A program made the translations under genes and the position numbers. A stretch of DNA of 64,000 nucleotides from Orbilia blumenaviensis (lineage: Eukaryota; Ascomycota; Orbiliomycetes; Orbiliales; Orbiliaceae). Positions 55,197 through 64,000 of this stretch are shown here, in pieces (positions within the stretch are counted from its first letter, which is position 1; each line of letters opens with the position of its first letter). Where the stretch lies: contig JAVHNS010000013.1 in assembly GCA_036872755.1 (NCBI GenBank), forward strand, positions 248,001 through 312,000, given 5' to 3'. Below the pieces are notes generated by a model. That model was not told where the DNA came from. It worked only from the letters and a program-made list of their open reading frames with translations, and did no database searches.

Positions 55197-56183
55197 CGTG
55201 ATTGGTTGCTTCTCTAGAATATGGTTGCTGATGTCGGCTGTTGTGCGTTGATTGATTTGGAGGACCCTAAATATATAGGTGTGAGCGAAGGGGCTTCTGT
55301 ATACTGTATCTAGATTCTAGAATGAAGGATGAATTCCTGACAACTGAACCCACTCCCGGCCCCTTCAATTTAGACCAAGGATGTGAGTGCCTAAACTAGC
55401 ATTTGTGTAACCTTCAACTTAATCCCCATTCCTGCCCGCTGATCAATAGTCTATATACAGCATGTGTTACAAAAGAAGCTTTGGCCATGTTACAACGCAA
55501 TTGAGCCAACACGCACCGAAAATGTCGATCTCCACATTCGGCCATATGCCACAACACATGAGCTATCTCTTATATGACATGTAGGTACCTAGGTAACAAG
55601 GAGGTTAGGACCTAATATCCAGCCCGCTCTGCTTTGAAGCTATGGCTTGTGTGATTTAACGATTTTCTTTTCGTTTCCCTCCCTCCTCTTACTCCTCGGA
55701 GTGTTACCTAAGAACCATTCAAAACGATGGTGCAAACGGCTCTCTCAACAAGGTCAAGGCCAAGCCAGCTCTATCGAATTTTTGATCAATTTAAGGGATT
55801 GTCCTGTCTCGTGTTGTTGTCTTGGCAAATTTGGTCTCTAAAAATGCCACGCTCAACAACACAATCCTTCCTGTATTTATGCGGAGCCGGGACGAGACTT
55901 GTACAATACACCTATGCACTTCGAAATATTTTTCTTTTCTAGACAAAAACAAGAAAAAGAGCTTATATAAAGCCTATTTAATGGGTATAAAATAAGTACA
56001 TGAGGCCGACAGCTTCTCTGTGCAACCCTTAGGAAAACTTTTGGTTACCAGGCTTGTGATACCCCCTCTGCCTCCAAGAATGCAGATACATGATACTGAC
56101 TGCAGGGAAAATTTGTGCCTAGGTTTGTTCTATGTACAACATAATAGGCTACCACTACCGTTTATTCCGAGTACTATTCAGAT
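55197..56183. other. Intergenic region
   Basis: About 1 kb holding the Tm-1-like promoter and the 3' end of the cysteine-rich gene. Contains the TACCTAGGTA palindrome at 55586-55595. No credible gene. Confidence 0.45.
55586..55595. repeat. Palindrome TACCTAGGTA
   Basis: Perfect 10-nt inverted repeat in the spacer upstream of the Tm-1-like gene. Confidence 0.6.
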
Positions 56184-56855
56184 TTACGGGAGGGAGGCAT
56201 CGAAAGATGGGATTTCCTCGCCCTTCTTGAAGGCAATCATGTCATCCTGAGCAATCTCCCTCTTGCTGTACCTGTTCTCCAAGCTCCTCTTGATTGGGTT
56301 TGGAGACTTGCAAGTCGTGCTGACGCAAACTGGGACACCGCAACAGGTTTCAACGAAGCAAGTGAAACCTTGTGCGCAGTCGCGGGTGGTCTTGCACTGC
56401 TTGAGACCGCTGCACCAGGAGTTCTGGAAGCAGACGGCAGTACCCTCGGCGCTCTTTCCGCACCAGCAGTCGTTCTTTTGGTCGCAACGCTTGAGGAAGT
56501 TACCGCAAGTTTGTGGCTTGCAGATGGTGGCTAATAACGTCAAATGTTAGAATATGGTTCAACAGATCTACCACGGTACTAATCGCGCCTCAGGGGCAAG
56601 GCTTATAAGCTTACATGGGCATGGGACGGTAACGTAGCGAGTTGGGGTTGGGGCAGTGATGGTGGTGGCGTTGGCAGTGATGGTGACAGTGCTATCATTT
56701 TTCCAGTTAGTAACCTTTCAAATGCAACTCGATTTTTGCTAGATTATTCAAGAAACCTACACTGGGAGAGGGGTGACGGTAACGGCGTAGGATGGGCAAG
56801 TTTGTGCCAGAGCGCCGGTCAAGCTGGCAAGAGCGAAGATGAATGCAGCCTTCAT
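56184..56855 (-). CDS. Small cysteine-rich secreted protein (16 Cys)
   Basis: Exons 56761-56855, 56615-56691 and 56184-56530 (introns 69 and 84 nt) give 172 residues. Signal peptide MKAAFIFALASLTGALA. A Thr-rich stretch (residues 25-50: TVTITANATTITAP) leads to a cysteine-rich core: CPSTICKPQTCGNF, CDQKNDCWCG, CFQNSWCSGLKQC, DCAQGFTCFVETCCGVPVC. There are 16 Cys in the mature protein, an even number. The tail has dibasic sites (IKRSLENRYSKRE), possible Kex2 cuts. Phase is kept across both introns. No named domain is recognised. The features fit an effector-type or wall-associated protein, which remains inference. Confidence 0.82.
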
Positions 56856-59800
56856 ATTGACGGTTTGGATAAAGTTCGAGATAGAGAGTTGATTGGAAAT
56901 CTTTTTATGGTTCTCGATTATGAAGTTGCTGATGGTGATGAGGATGAAAAAGAAGGGACTTGAGCTTCTTCAACCATCCTTTTATATTTCAATTTCGAAT
57001 ATATTCGGTCCATAGTCTGTTATCAATCTGGCGGATTTAAGGGCATTGGGTTCTTAGCATCAGGATGATAATATTGCCTCTGCTTGGGCTCATCCGAGCA
57101 GTCAAGTTGATAGCAGCTTTGATGGCCATAGTCCTCAAACACACTAGCCAATAGTGTTGTCCTAATTCGGTGTCGCGTGCAGCTCAATATGGCTTTGACT
57201 GGTACAGCCCAAGAAAAGAGATCAACAGGGGATAAGGTCAAGCCGGCAAAAAGGCCGCTCTTTTTCCTGAGCGCATAAAAAATCCGCATGGATCTCTTCA
57301 AAGGTTTAGTAACTCCACAAATCTACCGGCAACCACCCTTTGAGTCCGAATTGCTATGCTTCGGGGAAATCGGACCCTGAAGGGTAGTCTTGCGATACCA
57401 CCCATCGAAAGTCTCACAGGTAACAACTAGGCAGCAATGCCGCCTGTGAATCCAGACGATATATCGACCATGTTTTTTATATTACATCGATCGCCCAAGG
57501 GAACATAATAACGTGATTTTCGCTAAAGCATAGTCTAAACAGCGATCCGATCGAGAAAAGTGCTTAAATTTTGACAGGTTCTTTCAACTTGAGAACGGCA
57601 TACTCTTAAACACGCCGTGTAAGAATCGCATTGAAGACTCAACACTTTAACTCATTGTAAGCTTGAGGAGACAGAAGTTGTGCTGCTGTGACGGCCCGCC
57701 GGCCCGCACTATGCCAAATATCTCGAGCCAAAAGGATCAAGAAAGTTAGCGGAAGTCCTTCTACCTGCATATGCCTTCGCCATGGTATCCTCAGGTTTTG
57801 TTATCTTTCAAATTGGCTCTTGCCTCCTCAAACAGTTTTTTCGCTTCCGACTTCGCGAGGACAGCGCAAACTGGGGATGGCTTGGCGGGCCCCTCAAACG
57901 AGCACCTGGCTATTTATGCAGCAAGCGTGGTTTGGCCAATTGGGCCATGCCAAAGAATCCCTGGAGCTGAGGTCGAGGCATTGGGACAAGAGCGGTTGAA
58001 TCTCTTAATCTCGCTGAAATTCACGCAGCTGAAGCTCCCCGTCCGTGACACTAATGGAAAATTAACCGAAAGAACCTGTGGAACTAGGCAGGGGTATACC
58101 CAAATTGGCAGAGTTAGACGAACCTCATGGGAGCACCTTCATCAAAGCTCAATAGCCAAGGCTGGGTGCGAAGAAACTTAAGATGGGTAAGATCAGTACC
58201 TTGACCAGAACCTTTGTCCTCAAGCATAATAATTTGCATACTCTGTTATAGATGCGGTCATTTGAATATACATACGCATAGGCGCACCCACAAAACAATC
58301 CGCTTAATTTATCGGATGAAAAGCATTTGCTGCATGCTGCACATATCGATCCACTCTTAAGTTTCAAAGCGCATTATTTGACCTCACAATTCCAGACAAG
58401 TCAAAATTAAATTTTATCGGGGGAAATAACTATAGCTACTGGTCCCTGGCGGCTGCATGCAAGACGCCGGCTTTGCATATGTCTCAAATCTTTGGATTAT
58501 TCCAGAAGTATGCGTGCCATATGTGCCAGTTACTACAGTATAATACGGAGGACTATTATCGTAGGGGCGCCTCCAGTTCTGCAAGCCATCCTGCACTCCA
58601 GGTTTTCTTTACTGTCATACGGCTTTGGAGTGATAGCCTTGTGGTAGTTTACCCTCCAATAAAATAAGGGACCCTGCTCATGTTCGTCGGTACTCAGACC
58701 GGCTCGGGTGGAGCGCTCGGGTGGCTCAAGAAGGTTTTATTTACTTTATTTTCGTCTTAGCAAGGCGGAAATTTGGATTTTCACTTGCCGTCATAAATCA
58801 CATTCAGCCTATGAGGCTTGAGACGGCCCGCCAATCAAAGTTGGCCCAGCTATGGTACTACATCTTGGACATATGCCATACACATTGTTTGCCTCACAGG
58901 CTACTGCATCACAAACTCAAGCATTGCTTTGATATAATAACTTCTCTTGTCGTATAGAATATACCTACTCATATCAGCACCTTGTATTCGCTTATTGGAA
59001 CATGCGGGGTGGTAAAAGCCGTCTGAACCCTTCGCTAAACATGTTGCGGCTGATATTAATATTTATCCTTGGGCTACACAGGCTAGAGAGGTTTGCGGGC
59101 TCTTGGATCGTAGTTGCCGGAGTCAGTTACTGCATTATTCTACAGCGTTCTCTGTATTAATTATTCGGGCTTAAATTTTGCGATTAGATGAGAAGGGTAT
59201 GTACAACTAAAAGATGCGACACAGCTGGCTTTCATCGTGTTAAGTTCATAAAGTCTAAAAATCCTGTTGGGTTAGGGTTTGGAGCCTTGAGCATATGTGC
59301 ATACTCTAACGTTCTTGACTCAACCATTAAAAAAAAAAATCACTCTCGCCATGGTAATATTAATTAAGTGTACGTATCAAACCTCAAGGGTACAGCGTCC
59401 CGGCAGTAGCTGGATCTGCCATGATTCGAGAGAGCTTGTTAGGGTGCAAGTTCAAGTATACTTAAAATCACCATATCTTGAACAGTATTCTGAGTATTAT
59501 GCGGTCAAGGCTGAGGAAATACTCTACACAACCGCAACATGTAGTTAGCACTAGCATTGGCACCCCCGTCTGCCATGATTTAGGAAAACCTTGTCGTATT
59601 ATGCAGCTAGGCCTTTCCATGCTTTAGTAATCGCCGTTTTACCATCCCTCCGGGAAGATAAGCAGCGATATGGACCTCATTTGTAAAAATTTGAAGAGCA
59701 TTCTCTGTATCATAATCGTACGATCGATATCAATATAGCAATCAATATACCAGGCTCCGCCTTAGCGCGCGGGACCAAAAATCGTGATAATGCATCAAGC

Positions 59801-60386
59801 TTCACTGAAAATAATACACTTATGAGCTCACTATTCATTTGGATAAGTTGATAAGCGAATATTAAGATTGGGAACTCTTCAGCTTCGCTAAACCCTCGGG
59901 TCGTCGGTCCTAAAGGCGAGAGTATACTAGTACTTTTTACGTTTTCGCTTGATTGGCTTCTTTCGGTATAAGTGCATATAAACATCGCCTCCCAATCCCA
60001 ACAAAGTATGTGAAGAAGAGTTCGCGAATCAGACTTGATTTTCGGCCTCGTGTTCCAACTCCTGGCTGCTTGACGGGTAAGGCTGCCCATGTCCATCTCT
60101 ATCGCACTTGATATCGAGAAATATGCGAACATTAATATAGAATTTCCCGGCTACAGCTAGTTAGTCTTAGGATGCCCGGCTAGAGTTCGATGGAAATCCA
60201 AAATGAAAGGGACAATGAGTTTAGTTGTATTTTACTGCTTCCTTATGCTAGGCTATTTTCATATTATTCAAAAGAAGAGAAAAAAAAAGAGGAAGAAAAA
60301 GAAAAAGGACACAGGGCCCAGATGATTATTAACCCCCGCTAACACGTTCTATAGAGAAAAAGTGCATTGCAATTCAAGAAAAAAAA
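56856..60386. other. Long intergenic region, no gene recognised
   Basis: About 3.5 kb of AT-rich DNA with short frames only. A purine-only tract (about 60270-60309, GAAAAA-type) lies at its right end, downstream of the tyrosinase stop. I tested the longer + strand frames at 57688-58181 and found nothing family-like. Confidence 0.4.
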
Positions 60387-63097
60387 TTATTCAGAAAGGC
60401 TAATATGGCTAGGTAGTTCAGCCCTTTGTCCATTGATCTGGAACGGCGACTTAACATCACACTCTGATTTTGAGCCTCCCGGCTTCCCAGCGGTAACCTC
60501 AAGATGATAGGCATCGCTACCCTTCTGCGGGAGCTCGTCAGGGCAGGTAGGCAGAGTAACTTCGGTTGAAACACAGGTAACGCGAAGAGTGTGCAGCTGC
60601 GGAACGCTCACTGGTTTGCCATCCTATAACACAGTCAGAGCTCGATTCATGCTTAGGGTAGGAGTCAATCATACCGATACGATGGTCCAGTTAATATTCT
60701 CACGGATATAACGCAAAACTTCTTCTTTGGTTGGGCTTTGTCCTAGTTTTTGGTGGATCGCGTCGGTGAGGACAACATGGTTACCAATGACACGGGGATG
60801 CATCCTGTTTTGTGGGAATCCAAGATGAGTAAGTGTTCCGATCATCTTTGGAAAAGTGGCCCACTCAGTTGGATCTGCTGGTGGGGTGCCAAGGAAGATG
60901 TAAACAATGAAGGAACCCAGAAGTTCTGCCTGATCAATCACGATTTTGACCTGCCACTCCTGGCGCTTCTGGGTTTTCTTGATTTCTCTTTTGGTTGGCG
61001 AAACTGGGGATGGGCCATAAAGGCGGTTTATCTCTGTAATAGTATGATTACGGAGAGCGTCGAAGTTAGCAAAGCTAAGGACACAAGGTACTTCTGGATA
61101 GCCATATGAGGATGTAAAAACTGTGTTCACAGCAGAAATGTTCTGGGAGGTCCACCAAGAACCATCTCTGTGTCGGAAGGGGTACAAAGGCGTATCGACG
61201 GTATCCAATTGAGACGATGGGTTAGCGAACGTTGGAACAGAATTTGCTGGCTCAATGAATGTATTTGGGTGTGACGATTGGTACATGGCCATAAGTCGGT
61301 CCATATTGCAGTGGTGTAGCCTTTGAAAAACGCATTATCAGTAAATCAATCTTTAGCCCGTATAAAGAGGCGCACTATAAATGATGTTGAGAGTACCAAA
61401 AAATAGGGTCATATGCAGAATATGGAATATAAGTCATATGCCCTTGTCCACCAATTGCCGCGTGAACGTCGTCGTGGATTGACTCAATACTGGCGGCGAA
61501 GTCATTGTATCTCGCTGAACTAAAAGCTAGATAGGTAGATTGGCGTCGACTATGATAGACTGTTAGTTCTCAAACCTTTCTCAAGTGTTAGAGTGCATCA
61601 TACTTGGTGTAACCATTCTGCAACGTCCTATCCGCGACATCTTCTTGAGTAACTCCCTCATTGGTAGGCTGTCGAAGGGTCGTTCGCCACCTCGCAAACT
61701 AGGGGAAGATACGTCAACCTACTATTGTACCATTCAAGACTCACGGGTTCAACTTGCATTAGCCCAAAAAGATGAAATAGAATCCGCAGATTGGAAAGTA
61801 TAGGATTTTAAAGGGTTGGGTATCACAGCAGTAACGGGGACTCCATTGTTACCGGGTTGGGTAACGGAGACAGTAGCAGCCGTAACGATAGCTGGAACAT
61901 GACTTTGAGTATTTGGATCGCTCCAATCCCAATACCTACGACCGTATACCCATATCAGAAAAGCCATCATTTATTGGAGGTGGGTAACTGACGGTAGTCT
62001 AACGCCTTCTGCTGCCGCTTGGTATCTCGTACGGGCACCACCCGAGAACCTGCTGGCGATTTCGCGTGCCTTTCTGTATAGGGTTTGCTCAAGAAGGAGA
62101 AGGAATGGCCGATGCCATGATAAGAAGATGACGCTATGGTGAGTACAGTACCCAAGTTGCCGGTTATAATTGCCCTCTGCTGGCATTTGCCATCTTTTAA
62201 AACGCTTACCTGTTAGCCTATGGGAAACACATAAAATGCAACAGTCTATCGAAGACCATATGGTAAAACTTACGGTCCAAAAGGTGCTCCGTGAATTCGA
62301 GAGAGCTGATAAAAGCTCAAGTCATCCCTCTCACTAGCAAGCTGAAGTTCTCTCCAGGCTAAAAGAAGAAGATTAAAGCTATCAGGTTTCTGGGTTTGCA
62401 TATCCTCGATCTTTAGTCTCTCAACACAAACCGTCTCAGCTCCTATAGCTGCCGCAAAAGTTGCCTGAGACTGTACTGCAGAGCTCCTTGAAGCTGCTGA
62501 GGTGGTTCTAGAAGATGTAGTTGAAGTTGAGAGGCTGTTTCTGAAGGATGAGCTAGAGGCCGCTGGTCTTTGAATATTAGTAAAAGCCGGGGGCGGTTGA
62601 ACTGAGAATGTGGATGACCCAGGAGTACTAATAGCAGTCGAGGTAGTCGGAGGTCGGCTAAGTGTCGAGATTAACGAGCTCGAAGGCAAAGCGATAGTAG
62701 AGGTAGATATAGTGGAGCTTTTAGACGTAGTGGTAAACTGAGGGGGACTTGGAGGCACGGAGACCGTGGTAGGCGGTCCCTCCTTGGCAGTGACGACGAC
62801 AGTCAAAGGCTGAGAGGGAGTAGCGAAGACTGTGACAGTAGAGGTAGCCGTTTCGGTAAACAAGATGGTTGTTCCGCGATTTTGTCTTGCTTCGAGGTGG
62901 TTCAAACCTTCACGACTCAATCCATCACTAACAGAGTCATGAAAGTCGCGAGGAGGTTTGACGCTATCATGAGCCAATCCATGGGGGATACCAGCAGCAA
63001 AGGCTGAGGGGAGAAGGAGAGCCAGAGTAGAAACTCTAACCCAGAATCCACCCTTCAAGGGCGGCTCTGGACGCGGGTAGGTGACTGAGCCTGTCAT
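60387..63097 (-). CDS. Tyrosinase with Ser/Thr-rich N-terminal extension
   Basis: Type-3 copper oxidase of phenols (melanin-type chemistry). Seven exons: 62274-63097, 61993-62193, 61758-61935, 61604-61698, 61397-61519, 60675-61320 and 60387-60623, giving 767 residues with phase kept throughout. A signal-like segment (FWVRVSTLALLLPSAFAAG) precedes a Ser/Thr/Pro-rich region to about residue 215, then the catalytic domain. CuA: IHGAPFGPW, CTHHSVIFLSWHRPF (Cys-x-His thioether pattern). Between the copper sites: GVRLPYWDWSDPN and NPLKSYTF. CuB: ESIHDDVHAAIGG and DPIFWLHHCNMDRLM. The YG motif (RLYGPSP) and a ~200-residue C-terminal domain follow. Intron 3 (61699-61757) is GC-AG: only GCAAGT preserves the frame, while the plain frame hits TGA four nt later. 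Copper ligands all present, so likely active. Confidence 0.92.
61699..61757 (-). other. GC-AG intron in the tyrosinase gene
   Basis: 59-nt intron with donor GCAAGT and acceptor CCCTAG. It joins FWAN to FARWRTTLRQ in phase 0. The flanking exons (178 and 95 nt) fit only with this donor. GC donors with this consensus are a known minor class. Confidence 0.75.
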
Positions 63098-64000
63098 CTA
63101 GATTAACACTTTGGCGTTAGAAAAAACAGTCGGTAGAATATGTGAACTGATCCTATATTATTAGATACCTTGAAGAATGATATATCACCTGGTTGAACGA
63201 ATGGTACGATGGGTTGAGGATGGGAAAGAGGGGGTTGATGATGAGGAATGGGTAGAGAAGATAGATGTGAAGAGAATGCTTTAGGTAAATTTAATGCTTC
63301 TAATCTATCTAAGGAAGCAACTCCCAAATTTTGGTGAAATGGCTGTGCACCGCAGAGTGTGCAACATCACCAACTCACAACCCCTTCAAAATGCAACATT
63401 GCAGGGAGCCAACGTCGGACATCTAACCGGCACAGGTTTACCGACTTTTGTATACCTAGAGTGGTTGGTATCAAACCTTTTTTGCGGGGGCTTGTCTCGT
63501 TGTAAGGATTGGTCTCGTTGTAAGGGTGCAGAAATACTTTGGGAAAAGTTATTTCTCTCGTTCATCGGAATCTATTGTTGTGGTATAGGCCGCCCTGAAC
63601 CACATGCGCATACATCCATGAGGCTGCATTGCGTGGGTCATAACCGGCTGTTGGAGGCGCACCCTTCCAATTTTTAAAATATCCCACGTGGATTAGGGCC
63701 GTTACCGCTACTTCAAACTTACTTGGCTTAGGGTTTAAATACGCTTTCCAATCAGGATCAGCCTATGCTGCCGTACCTAAACTTCAAGAACCCCTAGGGA
63801 ACCCACTTAGTTTTTCCAGCATTAATGGTTGCAATCTCCGCGGATCGATAACGCGGCAGGTAACATGTATCATGTTTGTTCCATGTTACCTAGGTACTTG
63901 TTGGATAGCACGCCGTCAACGCTGGAATAGCCCAGCCTTTCCTGTACAACCAATAAGATCCTAGCTCCCATGTCGACTTGCCCAAGTTGACCCTTGTCTT
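63098..64000. other. Intergenic region to the right edge
   Basis: Tyrosinase promoter at the left. A short direct repeat (GTCTCGTTGTAAGG twice, about 63496-63524) and the TACCTAGGTA palindrome at 63887-63896 are visible. No gene. Confidence 0.45.
63887..63896. repeat. Palindrome TACCTAGGTA
   Basis: Perfect 10-nt inverted repeat near the right edge. Confidence 0.6.

Noticed and set aside
62198..62237. 8-nt microexon GCTAACAG in the first tyrosinase intron
   Set aside because: Including it breaks the frame; GCTAAC is better read as the branch site before the AAAAG acceptor.
1..64000. CRISPR arrays, rRNA, intact transposons, bacterial-type operons
   Set aside because: None seen; the gene structure is eukaryotic and no terminal repeats or transposase motifs were found.

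Overview
The window is chromosomal DNA of a filamentous ascomycete (Pezizomycotina). The evidence is many short GT-AG introns (about 50-145 nt, with CTAAC/CTAAT-like branch sites), widely spaced genes on both strands, and typical fungal families: psi-factor oxygenases, a Pth11-type rhodopsin-fold membrane protein, GH7 cellulase, pectate lyase, a DUF6987-like protein and ascomycete tyrosinase. The cellulase, pectate lyase and cysteine-rich secreted proteins suggest a plant-associated or saprotrophic fungus. Leotiomycetes is a guess, not a demonstrated placement. Exon borders were deduced by hand from splice signals, reading phase and family motifs.

Left part (1-15 kb): a fatty-acid oxygenase (Ppo/linoleate diol synthase) gene runs off the left edge on the minus strand. 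Divergent from it, across 2.5 kb, is a complete 1062-residue Ppo paralogue (3519-6836). A heme-thiolate peroxidase of the chloroperoxidase/peroxygenase family (7329-8252) follows tail to tail, so this may be an oxylipin module. Next come a DDHD-domain phospholipase (10232-13027) and a secreted protein of unknown function (13740-14856).

Middle part (15-39 kb): a gene-poor stretch of nearly 5 kb, then a seven-helix rhodopsin-fold protein (19654-21309), a pectate lyase with an extra cysteine-rich N-terminal module (22451-23844), an F-box protein (26376-27493), a basic/cysteine-rich orphan (27873-28889), a five-exon GH7 endoglucanase (29274-30984), a small secreted PQAP-repeat protein (33118-33522) and a DHA2-type MFS transporter (36398-38347).

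The 39-50 kb region holds five little-known genes. Three of them (39300-39758, 44379-45233 and 47287-47892) share a C-terminal segment of strictly alternating polar and apolar residues with a G-D turn. In the first two, the same phase-2 intron precedes a 7-nt terminal coding exon. Between them lie a 181-residue protein with a hydrophobic N-terminus and a DUF6987-like protein with a hydrophobic glycine-rich C-terminus. A 744-residue secreted orphan follows (48137-50371).

Right part (52-63 kb): a single-exon family-1 glycosyltransferase and a single-exon Tm-1-like/UPF0261 protein lie tail to tail. They are followed by a 16-cysteine secreted protein (56184-56855) and a seven-exon tyrosinase (60387-63097) with a long Ser/Thr-rich leader region and a GC-AG intron. 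No tRNA, rRNA, CRISPR array or intact transposon was recognised.
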